A stretch of DNA of 35,418 nucleotides from Nitrospirota bacterium (GTDB lineage Bacteria > Nitrospirota > Thermodesulfovibrionia > Thermodesulfovibrionales > UBA6898), in assembly GCA_021814065.1 (NCBI GenBank), contig JAKAIZ010000005.1, positions 1 to 35,418 on the forward strand, read 5' to 3'. Positions 26,499 through 34,294 of this stretch are shown here, piece by piece. The notes below the pieces were generated by a model. The model was given only the letters and a program-made list of their open reading frames with translations, ran no database searches and was not told the DNA's origin. Each line of letters starts with the position of its first letter. Within the stretch, counting starts at the first letter, position 1. A program made the position numbers and the translations under genes.

Positions 26499-27497
26499 CT
26501 ATTTGAACTCCGCACCTTCGAGCACACTACGAAGCTCGCCAATCGCCATCCAGCGATCGTTACTATCACTGCTATAAGCGAAATCCTCCCCTACAAAAGG
26601 ATATGATTTGTACTTTACGTAACGCAGCGCGTCCGCGGCCTCAAACGGAGACAGTATCACAAATTTGTCGCCCGTATCAATTGTAGTTCTCGCCTCATCC
26701 TTTGCGATAAGGGTCTCGTGCAACTTCTCGCCCGGCCGTATGCCAACAACCCGCACAGCGCAATCCGGGCACAACGCCTCAACAAGATCTCTGATTCGCA
26801 TGCTCGGAATCTTTGGGATGAATATTTCTCCGCCCACGCTGTCAGCGAGCGCTTGACTCACCAGCGCTACTCCTTCGCTCAGCGTCAGCCAAAATCTCGT
26901 CATCCTCATATCTGTAACAGGCAATTCCTTCGCCCCATTTGCAAGAAGTTGAAGAAAATATGGAATGACGCTTCCCCGGCTTCCTATGACATTTCCATAC
27001 CTCACCATGGAAAACCTCGTCTGGTGCGCCCCCGCATATGCATTCGCGGCAATGAATATCTTCTCCATTGCAAGTTTCGTGGCACCGTAAAGGTTGACCG
27101 GGGTCACCGCTTTATCAGTGGATAACGCTATGACTTTCTTTACATTTCTGTCTATGGCCACATCTACTATATTGCCGGCGCCTATAATATTTGTCTTTAC
27201 CGCTTCCAACGGATTGTATTCAAGCGCCGGGACCTGTTTCAGTGCCGCAGCATGTATGACGTAGTCTACGCCGTCAAAGGCCCTTGTGAGCCGGTCCTTG
27301 TCCCTAATGTCCCCCAGGAAGAATCTGATCGGGTACTTCTCCGGAGAAAATGTCTTTGACATTTCAAACTGTTTGAATTCGTCCCGGCTGAAGATAATGA
27401 GCTTCTTGGGGGAGAAATCGCTGAAAAGCATCTGGCTGAATTTCTTCCCGAAGGATCCTGTGCCGCCTGTTATAAGAATTACTTTGTCGTCAAACAT
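26499..27497 (-). CDS. pseB: UDP-N-acetylglucosamine 4,6-dehydratase (inverting)
   Basis: 332-residue short-chain dehydrogenase/reductase, the first step of pseudaminic acid synthesis: 4,6-dehydration with C5 inversion of UDP-GlcNAc. The Rossmann loop TGGTGSFGKKF is at 10-20. FSRDEFKQFEM follows. The catalytic-type TDK is at 127-129, and YGATK (Tyr137, Lys141) is the SDR pair. AGGAG lies five bases before the ATG. It is first of the pse genes and has its own extended -10 promoter in the upstream gap, so the whole pathway can be expressed independently of the flippase block. Confidence 0.96.
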   Translation of the reverse strand: MFDDKVILITGGTGSFGKKFSQMLFSDFSPKKLIIFSRDEFKQFEMSKTFSPEKYPIRFFLGDIRDKDRLTRAFDGVDYVIHAAALKQVPALEYNPLEAVKTNIIGAGNIVDVAIDRNVKKVIALSTDKAVTPVNLYGATKLAMEKIFIAANAYAGAHQTRFSMVRYGNVIGSRGSVIPYFLQLLANGAKELPVTDMRMTRFWLTLSEGVALVSQALADSVGGEIFIPKIPSMRIRDLVEALCPDCAVRVVGIRPGEKLHETLIAKDEARTTIDTGDKFVILSPFEAADALRYVKYKSYPFVGEDFAYSSDSNDRWMAIGELRSVLEGAEFK

Positions 27498-27527
27498 GTC
27501 ATCTCCTGACAGCCAATCCTGTAAGAT

Positions 27528-27536
27528 ATTATATCA
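27528..27536 (-). promoter_or_regulatory. Extended -10 promoter of the pse operon
   Basis: The minus strand reads TGA-TATAAT, a consensus -10 with TGn, in the gap before pseB. Initiation about seven bases on gives a leader of roughly 24 bases containing AGGAG before the pseB ATG. The -35 is not recognisable. Confidence 0.55.
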
Positions 27537-27548
27537 GAACTCATTATG

Positions 27549-27579
27549 CAAAAAAGCCGACAATGCCGCAGGAACGGCT
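27549..27579 (-). terminator. Intrinsic terminator after the B12-radical SAM gene
   Basis: On the minus strand, AGCCG pairs with CGGCT across a 15-base loop (an alternative shorter GCCG/CGGC stem exists) and is followed at once by a T6 run. It lies between the radical SAM stop and the pseB promoter, so it would separate the upstream transcript from the pse operon. The stem is short; termination is probably partial. Confidence 0.5.
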
Positions 27580-27592
27580 GGTCTTCCGGGGC

Positions 27593-29071
27593 TTATTCAA
27601 ACATCCTGACTTTCCCCTCGCTGCGCTTCGTCAATGCGCGAAGCTTGTATTCTTTTCTGCCGGTCAGCGCGCGGACAATCTTCTGGATGCCACGCAGAAA
27701 GGTAAGGCCATACCCGTAAAGCTTCACATATAACATAAGATCTCTCACTGCGTGACGAAGCGGCGACAGGGGATTTCGAAGAAGAACATGCCGCTTCATC
27801 TCCTTTTCGGCATCTCGTTTGACCGTCAACAGCTCTTCGTCGGACATATTCGAGAAATTCACGAGAAGCTTTTCCGATTGCTCAGAGTATGACTCTATTA
27901 ATGCAATCTCGTCGACAATCTTTCCCGTCCGAAGGCCGTAATCATACAGCTCAGTCCCGGGATAGGGAGTCGCGATAAAGAGGGACGGCGCCCTGCCGGC
28001 CCACTTTGCCAGCTCAACAGTATCCCTGACAGTTCCCCTGTCCTCTCCAACATTGCCCGTCATGAGAGAAAACTCATAGTCTATGCCAACTCTTCTGCAC
28101 AGCTCCAATGCCTTCCTGTTTTGCTCCACCGTTACTCTCTTCCTGATATTATCAAGAATCTTCTGGCTACCGCTTTCCACCCCAAACGACAACAGTATGC
28201 ACCCAGCCGATTTCATCCGTTTCAGAAGGTCTTCATCGACAAGGTTGACCCTGGCGCTGACGTTCCACTTCTTCTTGATTTTCAACTCTTCCAGTAAATC
28301 GCAAAACTCTATTACTCTGCTCCGGCTGGAGATGAAAAGGTCGTCGGCCCACGTAAAGATATCGAATGTATATCTCCTCATGGCATTCTCGACTTCGGAT
28401 ATCATTCTTTCCGGCGAATGATATCTGACCTTCATACCCTGGAATGCGTGATAGCAATATGTGCATTTATAGGGACATCCCCTCGATGAAACCCCTAAAG
28501 TCAAAGACTTTTTCCCAAAACGATATCCGCCGCCCAGCATATAAAGCTCCGCATCGAAAAGGTAATACGCAGGAAACGGTATGGTATCCAAGTCTTCTAT
28601 TGTTTCTCGGGGAGGGTTCTTTACAATTACCCCATTCTTCCAGTACGCTATCCCCCGTATATCAGCCCACTCCTTGTCAGCGGCAAGTTCTTTAGCGGTA
28701 ATCTCCCCCTCCCCTATTACCACAACATCCGCACCGGTATTCTTAAGGAAAAGCTCGGGAATCGTTGAGGCGACTGAATTGCCGACCCACACAGGGATAT
28801 CGGGGTATATTCTCTTTATGCCTTCGATAAGTGCTCGAACGTATCGGAAAGTCGTTATGATCGACCCAATACCTATGGCGTCATACCTTCCTCTCGAACG
28901 AATAAGGCCGAGCGCATCACCAAAAGCAAGGCTGTGAAGATTCAGATCAAGGATATCGACCTTGTGGCCTTCTGCCACCAAAACAGAAGCAAGGTAGGCA
29001 AGCCCAATGTTGTATACTTCCGGCATTCTTTTGGAGCCGCACACCGGACTTATCAACAAGATGTTTTTCAT
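27593..29071 (-). CDS. B12-binding domain radical SAM protein
   Basis: 492 residues. Residues 1 to about 140 form a cobalamin-binding-like Rossmann domain (ILLISPVCGSKRMPEVYNIGLAYLASVL, then YDAIGIGSIITTFRY and VWVGNSVASTIPELF). The radical SAM motif CPYKCTYC has Cys199, Cys203 and Cys206. The domain end TPYPGTELYDY is typical of the class B group. The C-terminal 130 residues are basic and partly hydrophobic. AAGG lies five bases before the ATG. Members of this group methylate unactivated carbons or do other radical chemistry on hopanoids, lipids and glycans. Placed between flippase and pse genes, it may modify the glycan or its lipid carrier; the substrate is not known. Confidence 0.88.
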   Translation of the reverse strand: MKNILLISPVCGSKRMPEVYNIGLAYLASVLVAEGHKVDILDLNLHSLAFGDALGLIRSRGRYDAIGIGSIITTFRYVRALIEGIKRIYPDIPVWVGNSVASTIPELFLKNTGADVVVIGEGEITAKELAADKEWADIRGIAYWKNGVIVKNPPRETIEDLDTIPFPAYYLFDAELYMLGGGYRFGKKSLTLGVSSRGCPYKCTYCYHAFQGMKVRYHSPERMISEVENAMRRYTFDIFTWADDLFISSRSRVIEFCDLLEELKIKKKWNVSARVNLVDEDLLKRMKSAGCILLSFGVESGSQKILDNIRKRVTVEQNRKALELCRRVGIDYEFSLMTGNVGEDRGTVRDTVELAKWAGRAPSLFIATPYPGTELYDYGLRTGKIVDEIALIESYSEQSEKLLVNFSNMSDEELLTVKRDAEKEMKRHVLLRNPLSPLRHAVRDLMLYVKLYGYGLTFLRGIQKIVRALTGRKEYKLRALTKRSEGKVRMFE

Positions 29072-29164
29072 GGATCCCTTCTTCTGTCATACAATAGTAA
29101 AAGCAAGGAAAATCACCCCCACCTTTTCCCCTGAAATTTTGCAGGCAAAGACACAGCAGCCATC

Positions 29165-30724
29165 TCAGTTGCTGTTCTCCTTACCAATCATGAACAGCCT
29201 GCGCACCATTTCCATTCTTAACCCCGTCTTTCTTGAGATGGCTTCAAGCATTACGATATCCTCTTGGTCAAGGCTTTTCGTAAGAACCAAGGAAATTATA
29301 TATCCTACTATAAACAAGATAAGATACAAAGGCAAAACCAGCGAACTTAGTGGCAGGATCTTTGCGATTCCGTATAAAAATAGCCCGATAATAGAGGAAC
29401 TCAGTATCGGCTTGATGTAGTTCACGGTAAAGGGATGGATTCCGCTGATCCTGTAAAGGATGAAAGACATGACGGAGTTGAGCCCAAAGTATGATATTAG
29501 CGTGGCTAATGCAGCCCCGTTGATTCCCATTCCCAAATGTTTAATAAAGACATAATTGAGCATCAGGTTAAGTAACGTCCCATATATTGAAATATTCATG
29601 AGATCTTTCGATCTGCCCATAATGATCATCAAAACGCCATTTGCTCCCAGAAATGCATGAAAAAGAAGAGCTGCGGACAGGATGCGGAGAGAGGTAGCGG
29701 CACCCACAAAACGTTCGCCGAAAAAAAAAGTAATAGTCATCTCCGGAAAGAAGAAAAGAATAAAAAAAATCGGCAAGGTAGCCGCAAATATCCATTTTGT
29801 AAGCACCTTGTAGGTATCTCCTATTTCGAGAAGACGTCCTTTCGCGTATAAATCGCCGGCAACTGGCAAGTAGGCAAATTCCAATGCTCCAATAGGAAAC
29901 GTAAGGAGTTTTGCAAGAGAAACGCTGACGTTATAAACGCCGACATCTTCCGCAAGTGCATATCTGCCGAGTATTATAGTATCACTCCATGTCAGCACAA
30001 AGCCCAGCATATTAGCAATCAGTAGCGGGGCTGAAAATCTCATTAGTTCCCTGACAAGGCTGCTGTCCTCCGTTTCTAACCGCCGTGGGAACCCTATCCT
30101 TTTCTCATAGGTCATACATAGCAGTATCAAAACCACGAGCATCGCTGCCACATAGGAGTAAAGGATGAAGGGGAAGGGCAATCGGAAAAAAAAGACACAG
30201 CCGAGGGAAAAAAGAAAAAAAAGGGGTTGCCCTATATCCAGCAGATAAACTCTTGGAGATATCACGTTATGCCCCCTAAGTATTCCCCCCAAGATATTTG
30301 CCGTAACAGAGAAAAGAACAAAGAGTGACATTATTCTCAGCAAAGGAGCAAGTTCGGGCTTATAAAAAATCTTTTGAGCGGCAATTCCTGCCGTAAGAAA
30401 GAGGACAAGAGAAAGAAAAGAACCGGAAAGAAGACCCGCTTTTATCGCCGACGCAGATATGGACAATGCAGCATTTCTCTTTTTCCCACCCAAAAAAACT
30501 GCGACGAAGCGGGAAACGCCGTCCTGAATCCCTATTCCCCCAAGTGCAGTAAATATGCCGCCGATCGACACCGCAACCGAATAAAAGCCTAATTCCGCTA
30601 TCGATGTGTTTCTTATTATCAAGATCCTTGTCGAAAACCAGACTAGGGTGCTGATCACCATACCCATGAACACCACGGTCGTGCCTTTGACCGTATCTTT
30701 GAGAGATGCCCCTGTTTCAGACAT
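29165..30724 (-). CDS. Wzx-type polysaccharide flippase (MOP superfamily)
   Basis: 519-residue polytopic protein with about 12-14 membrane helices. It starts SLKDTVKGTTVVFMGMVISTLVWFSTRI and continues GLYSVAVSIGGIF-like segments (GFYSVAVSIGGIFTALGGIGIQDG), the usual N-terminal pattern of O-antigen/polysaccharide flippases. The role is to move lipid-linked oligosaccharide across the inner membrane. The coding sense holds T9 and two T8 runs, a possible source of slippage. No dedicated polymerase or capsule exporter is found nearby, which fits a short glycan moved to a periplasmic transferase. Substrate is unknown. Confidence 0.9.
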   Translation of the reverse strand: MSETGASLKDTVKGTTVVFMGMVISTLVWFSTRILIIRNTSIAELGFYSVAVSIGGIFTALGGIGIQDGVSRFVAVFLGGKKRNAALSISASAIKAGLLSGSFLSLVLFLTAGIAAQKIFYKPELAPLLRIMSLFVLFSVTANILGGILRGHNVISPRVYLLDIGQPLFFLFSLGCVFFFRLPFPFILYSYVAAMLVVLILLCMTYEKRIGFPRRLETEDSSLVRELMRFSAPLLIANMLGFVLTWSDTIILGRYALAEDVGVYNVSVSLAKLLTFPIGALEFAYLPVAGDLYAKGRLLEIGDTYKVLTKWIFAATLPIFFILFFFPEMTITFFFGERFVGAATSLRILSAALLFHAFLGANGVLMIIMGRSKDLMNISIYGTLLNLMLNYVFIKHLGMGINGAALATLISYFGLNSVMSFILYRISGIHPFTVNYIKPILSSSIIGLFLYGIAKILPLSSLVLPLYLILFIVGYIISLVLTKSLDQEDIVMLEAISRKTGLRMEMVRRLFMIGKENSN

Positions 30725-30792
30725 GTTGTTTCAAATCACAGAGTGTTCCAATATCCTGCAACGCACCCCTCTCCCTTCCAAAACAGTCCATC

Positions 30793-32769
30793 CTATTCTC
30801 TGTCGCGAATGACCGCAATGGCCCTTTCTTCGAGTGACTTCGCGAACTTACCTCTTTCACCGCCGGCGGTCTTGAGCTTCCCGAGCAGCGAAAGCGCCTC
30901 CCGCTCCCTTCCGTCTTTCAAAAGGAACTCCGTATAAGGCCACAACAATTTCTCGGGATGAGCGATCAAAAAAGCGCGTGCGTAAAGTAAATTCCCCTCA
31001 GTCTCAAGGCCGTCGCGCTTCAAGAAATCAGCGCACACGAGGGTATTCATCCCGTACTGTGTCAAGAGTTCCTCTACCAGGAAATCATTCGCGGGGAAGA
31101 CCTCCATCGCATGCTCATACCCCGTCTTCCCGTAGTTCGCCATGAAACGTTTTCGGACCTCCGCCTCGAATCGATTAACGCTTGTCGCATCCATGTTCTT
31201 TGGGTACAACGCAACGGAAAAAATATATGGGTAATACCTGTAATAATTCGAAACCGTCTCCGTTAATCCATAAGCGTTAGTCGAAAAAAACTTTCCCTTG
31301 CCCGCAAAATCTTTGTTTATCTCTTTCACCGAACTATTGAGCCGGCTGTAAAAAACGGGGTAGAGATACTCGTATTTCCACCTAGGGGAACTTTCCATAC
31401 CATAGACGTCTTTTTTGCCGGCGGTATCGATAACCAGAACATCCTCCCTCAGTCTTTCCACTGCCCTCATATAAAAGGTAATAAACATTGCGTTATCGCT
31501 ATAGTTAAGCAACAGGCTCTGTACGGGCAGCACAGAAAGCATGTCCCTGCCGTAGTCATACGCAATCGGGGCTTTATCGGCATCTGTCATTCGATATGAA
31601 TAGGGAAACAGCACAAGCGGAAGCGCAACGAGAGCGTATTGCGCTACAGTGAAAAGCAGGCGGTACGGGGTCTTCTTGATCACATCCAAAACCCATGCAA
31701 AGCCGACTGAAATCAGGCAGTAGAGTATGGGGATGGCAGGAAGAAAATATACCGACATTACCTCCACATTCTCGTGCCTAAGGTCTCTTACCCCCCAAAC
31801 CATTTTCCCGAGCAGCACGAACCAGATAAGAAATGCGAAAATAAAGTAAAAAAACACCACCCGCTTTTTACACAAGCCGACAAGCCCCGCAAGAAGAAAA
31901 AAGAAAATTGGCCTCGTCGTAGAAAAGGCTATATAGAGCAGACTGTTTTTCACAGCATAATACCATGATTTTCCAAAAGAAAGGGCATGAGCAAGCGCAT
32001 TGGCTGTTGATGACCCACTATAGGCCTGTCTTAGGATGACTCTCATGAAATCCTTCCAAGAACCCGCATACGAATAGACGATAAGCCCCCCTGAGTGGTC
32101 CATAGCGACTGATCTGAGGTAAAGGAGAAGATTTACGGAAAATCCCAGCAAAAAGGAAATGATACCAAGTGGTATCCATTTCAACCTTACCTCTTTCCAG
32201 CAAACCGCAAGCGGAAACAGAAAGACCAGCCCCATGAACCCAATCGTATGCTGGTTTCCCATCCCCAAGCCGATGATAAAGAATCCGACTAAAGCATGCT
32301 TCAGGAGATTGCCGCCGTTCAGTATTCTCAGCCCGAGATAAAAAACAATCATTGCAAGGGCACTGTTCAGGACATAAGCCTCTGCCTTCAGCGCTTCGGA
32401 AAAAAAAGCCGGAGAAATACAGCAAATTCCCGTAGACGCCAACGATGCGTACATATTGTGGGTAAGCGCCATCGAAACCTTGTACACCGCAAAGCACGCA
32501 ACCGTCGCCGACAAGGCACCGACAAGATTAGTTTTCATCGCTATGTTTCCGAACGGCAGGAATGTCAGAAGCTTGCCGAGCAACACAAATAGCGGGTAGC
32601 CCGGGGGATGGGTAGAGCCGAGGGAAAAAGAGGCCGCGGTGAAGAGGCTGCTGTCTCCCGCGTAAATCGAAGAACAAAGGCTGATAAGATTAACAAGAAA
32701 TATAGTGGCTATCAGAAAAAAATCATCTGCCGGGAAGGAGCGCAATAAACGCGGATGAGAAGAAGACAC
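30793..32769 (-). CDS. DUF2723-like polytopic membrane protein, probable GT-C, next to tandem pilins
   Basis: About 658 residues with ten or more membrane helices. The first external loop has the DUF2723 pattern SIYAGDSSLFTAASFSLGSTHPPGYPLF, with the acidic residue and HPPGYP expected of this PMT-like GT-C family. The last 100 residues are soluble and TPR-like (AEGNLLYARAFLIAHPEKLLWPYTEFLLKDGREREALSLL-like). I place the start at the GTG at 32769. In-frame alternatives are TTG at 32793 and GTG at 32841, the latter inside the pilin gene; none has a strong Shine-Dalgarno. Location after pilins suggests transfer of a lipid-linked sugar to pilin. That is inference. Confidence 0.72.
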   Translation of the reverse strand: MSSSHPRLLRSFPADDFFLIATIFLVNLISLCSSIYAGDSSLFTAASFSLGSTHPPGYPLFVLLGKLLTFLPFGNIAMKTNLVGALSATVACFAVYKVSMALTHNMYASLASTGICCISPAFFSEALKAEAYVLNSALAMIVFYLGLRILNGGNLLKHALVGFFIIGLGMGNQHTIGFMGLVFLFPLAVCWKEVRLKWIPLGIISFLLGFSVNLLLYLRSVAMDHSGGLIVYSYAGSWKDFMRVILRQAYSGSSTANALAHALSFGKSWYYAVKNSLLYIAFSTTRPIFFFLLAGLVGLCKKRVVFFYFIFAFLIWFVLLGKMVWGVRDLRHENVEVMSVYFLPAIPILYCLISVGFAWVLDVIKKTPYRLLFTVAQYALVALPLVLFPYSYRMTDADKAPIAYDYGRDMLSVLPVQSLLLNYSDNAMFITFYMRAVERLREDVLVIDTAGKKDVYGMESSPRWKYEYLYPVFYSRLNSSVKEINKDFAGKGKFFSTNAYGLTETVSNYYRYYPYIFSVALYPKNMDATSVNRFEAEVRKRFMANYGKTGYEHAMEVFPANDFLVEELLTQYGMNTLVCADFLKRDGLETEGNLLYARAFLIAHPEKLLWPYTEFLLKDGREREALSLLGKLKTAGGERGKFAKSLEERAIAVIRDRE

Positions 32770-32800
32770 GTTCTTTGACTCTTGAAAACTCAAACCGTTG

Positions 32801-33295
32801 TCAGTCCGCAGAAATGATCTTCCCGTAAACAAACTGACCACGGCCGTCTGCGGCAGACATTATAATGGCCGTTATGGTGCTGTCGTCGGCCGGGGCGGCC
32901 GAGAGGCTGATCTGTCCCCGACCTGGGACAGCAGCAGCAACCCACAGGACTCCGCCCCACGGCGATTTCTCGCCGGCAGCGTTTCTGGCACTGACAAATG
33001 TGCTGACCACGCCGTTTGAGGCGAGCGTATTGTTGTCGTCCGGTCCTACCGATCCGTTCCAGTCGCTATCTACTTCAACGAGGGTCCCCTGCGGGGTACC
33101 CGCCTTTTTTGCCGCATTGAGCCAACCTTGCAGTTCCGGTTCAGAAGAAGTGGCGGTCCTCTGGATGGTCCCTTTTCTGGCCCTGTCTTGCATGCCGATG
33201 TAGCCCGGGATAGCGATGGCAGCCAGGATGCCGATGATCGCTACGACGATCAGAAGTTCGATAAGAGTGAAGCCCGCGGATTTTTCTAACTTCAT
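32801..33295 (-). CDS. Type IV pilin, second of a tandem pair
   Basis: 164-residue prepilin. Leader MKLEKSAG, cleavage before Phe9, then FTLIELLIVVAIIGILAAIAIPGYIGMQ with conserved Glu5. AAGGAG lies eight bases before the ATG at 33295; a longer upstream frame of 23 residues is not pilin-like. The globular domain carries DSDWNGSVGPDD (76-87), an EF-hand-type loop. It is a paralogue of the upstream pilin and shares about 94% of bases over 33003-33117 but much less elsewhere. It ends in IISAD. The following DUF2723-like gene starts close to or within its 3' end. Confidence 0.93.
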   Translation of the reverse strand: MKLEKSAGFTLIELLIVVAIIGILAAIAIPGYIGMQDRARKGTIQRTATSSEPELQGWLNAAKKAGTPQGTLVEVDSDWNGSVGPDDNNTLASNGVVSTFVSARNAAGEKSPWGGVLWVAAAVPGRGQISLSAAPADDSTITAIIMSAADGRGQFVYGKIISAD

Positions 33296-33345
33296 TATTA
33301 AGGCTCCTTGCCTCTTCAATATCAAGATGGTTCCTTCGCCGCCCG

Positions 33346-33386
33346 TGGAAAGGGACGAACACATTATGAGCGTCCGTCCCTTTCCA
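33346..33386 (-). other. Long perfect hairpin between the tandem pilins
   Basis: Perfect 12-bp arms (TGGAAAGGGACG at 33346-33357 and CGTCCCTTTCCA at 33375-33386) with a 17-nt loop lie in the 102-base gap between the two pilin genes. No U-run follows on either strand, so simple intrinsic termination is unlikely. A processing or stability element that sets relative pilin amounts is a reasonable inference. Confidence 0.7.
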
Positions 33387-33397
33387 TCAATCAGGCA

Positions 33398-33916
33398 TCA
33401 GTCTGCAGAAAGCGTTTTCGTATAGAGGAAATTGGCTTTACCGTCATAGACAGACATAACAATCGCAGAAACCGTACTGTCATCTGCAGGGGAAGCGGAA
33501 AGCGTAATCGTGCCGTTATGCGATCCTCCTCCATTAGTGTCGTCAACCCATAGGTTTCCGCCCCACGGCGATTTCTCTCCGGAACCGTTTCTGCCAGTTA
33601 CAAATGTGTTGACCACGCCGTTCGAGGCGAGCGTATTGTTGTCGTCCGGTCCTACCGAACCGTTCCAGTCGCTATCTACTTCAACGAGGGTACCCTGCGG
33701 GGTCCCCGCCTTCTTCGCCGCCGTCATCCATGCGGTCAGCTCCGGCTCGGACGAGGTCGCAGTCCTCTGGATCGCGCCTTTCCTGCCCCTTTCCTGCATG
33801 CCGATGTAGCCCGGGATGGCGATGGCAGCAAGGATACCGATGATTGCCACAACGATCAGAAGCTCGATAAGGGTAAAACCTTTTTGCTCCTTAAGATTAT
33901 TGACTGCCTTGTACAT
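33398..33916 (-). CDS. Type IV pilin, first of a tandem pair (probable major pilin)
   Basis: 172-residue prepilin. Leader ends QKG, cleavage before Phe14, then FTLIELLIVVAIIGILAAIAIPGYIGMQ. The ATG at 33916 has AAGGAGG seven bases upstream; a TTG two codons earlier is less likely. DSDWNGSVGPDD at 81-92 fits an EF-hand/dockerin-like Ca loop (D, D, N, G, V, D spacing). It stands first behind a sigma-54 promoter with a very good ribosome-binding site, which suggests the major pilin. C-terminal half diverges from its neighbour (NGGGSHNGTITLSASPADDS). Confidence 0.93.
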   Translation of the reverse strand: MYKAVNNLKEQKGFTLIELLIVVAIIGILAAIAIPGYIGMQERGRKGAIQRTATSSEPELTAWMTAAKKAGTPQGTLVEVDSDWNGSVGPDDNNTLASNGVVNTFVTGRNGSGEKSPWGGNLWVDDTNGGGSHNGTITLSASPADDSTVSAIVMSVYDGKANFLYTKTLSAD

Positions 33917-34026
33917 AATCAAACCTCCTTTTGATTGTTACGACCAAAGGTCGATAAATACCCCGCCAAAAGTACCCTGAATTATCACCTCCTCAAAATA
34001 ATTAAAGAAACCTATGACGTTCAAAG

Positions 34027-34042
34027 AGCACTTTTTATGCCA
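34027..34042 (-). promoter_or_regulatory. Sigma-54 (-24/-12) promoter of the pilin operon
   Basis: The minus strand reads TGGCATAAAAAGTGCT, matching the 16-base sigma-54 consensus at 15 of 16 positions allowing for its degenerate ones. GG and GC are 12 bases apart as required. Initiation is expected near 34016, giving a leader of about 100 bases. Pilin genes under RpoN and PilR are well known in Pseudomonas and Geobacter. No rpoN or pilR gene lies in the window. Confidence 0.72.
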
Positions 34043-34113
34043 GATTCTCAGCTTTTAAACCACTGAATTATCGCACATAAAATATTCCTTAAAGACGATA
34101 AAAGTCAAGATGG

Positions 34114-34130
34114 ATGACATTATTTGTCAT
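34114..34130. promoter_or_regulatory. Upstream palindrome, candidate PilR-like activator site
   Basis: ATGACA-TTATT-TGTCAT is a perfect 6-bp inverted repeat centred about 105 bases upstream of the expected pilin start of transcription. That is a normal distance for a sigma-54 enhancer. The TGTC half-sites resemble described PilR sites. The factor is inferred. Confidence 0.45.
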
Positions 34131-34251
34131 AATAGCAGGGTAGATGGCGCATATTTTAGTACTATCCTGCCTTTGGGTCTATTTTTCTGCCCTTGCTGGA
34201 GGAAACGACAAATATCGACCGTCTATGGAATACAATAGGAGAAATCTGTGG

Positions 34252-34257
34252 TATAAT
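34252..34257 (+). promoter_or_regulatory. -10 box of the activase promoter
   Basis: TGG-TATAAT, an extended consensus -10, lies 37 bases before the activase ATG. A second TATAAT at 34284-34289 is only five bases from the ATG and lacks TGn. No clear -35 for either. Confidence 0.5.
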
Positions 34258-34294
34258 TTTCCAAAAATTAAATGTACTTTCTCTATAATAGAAG

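Larger units (their letters stand above)
33917..34294. other. Divergent control region between pilins and activase
   Basis: This 378-base gap has no gene. On the minus side it holds the pilin leader (small hairpin CGACC-AAA-GGTCG at 33941-33953), a sigma-54 site and an upstream palindrome. A 10-base direct repeat, GATAATTCAG in the minus sense, lies at 33977-33986 and 34063-34072 on either side of the sigma-54 site. On the plus side it carries two TATAAT boxes before the activase. It marks the only strand switch in the window. Confidence 0.7.

Noticed and set aside
33346-33386. Intrinsic terminator between the pilins
   Set aside because: No U-run follows the stem on either strand.
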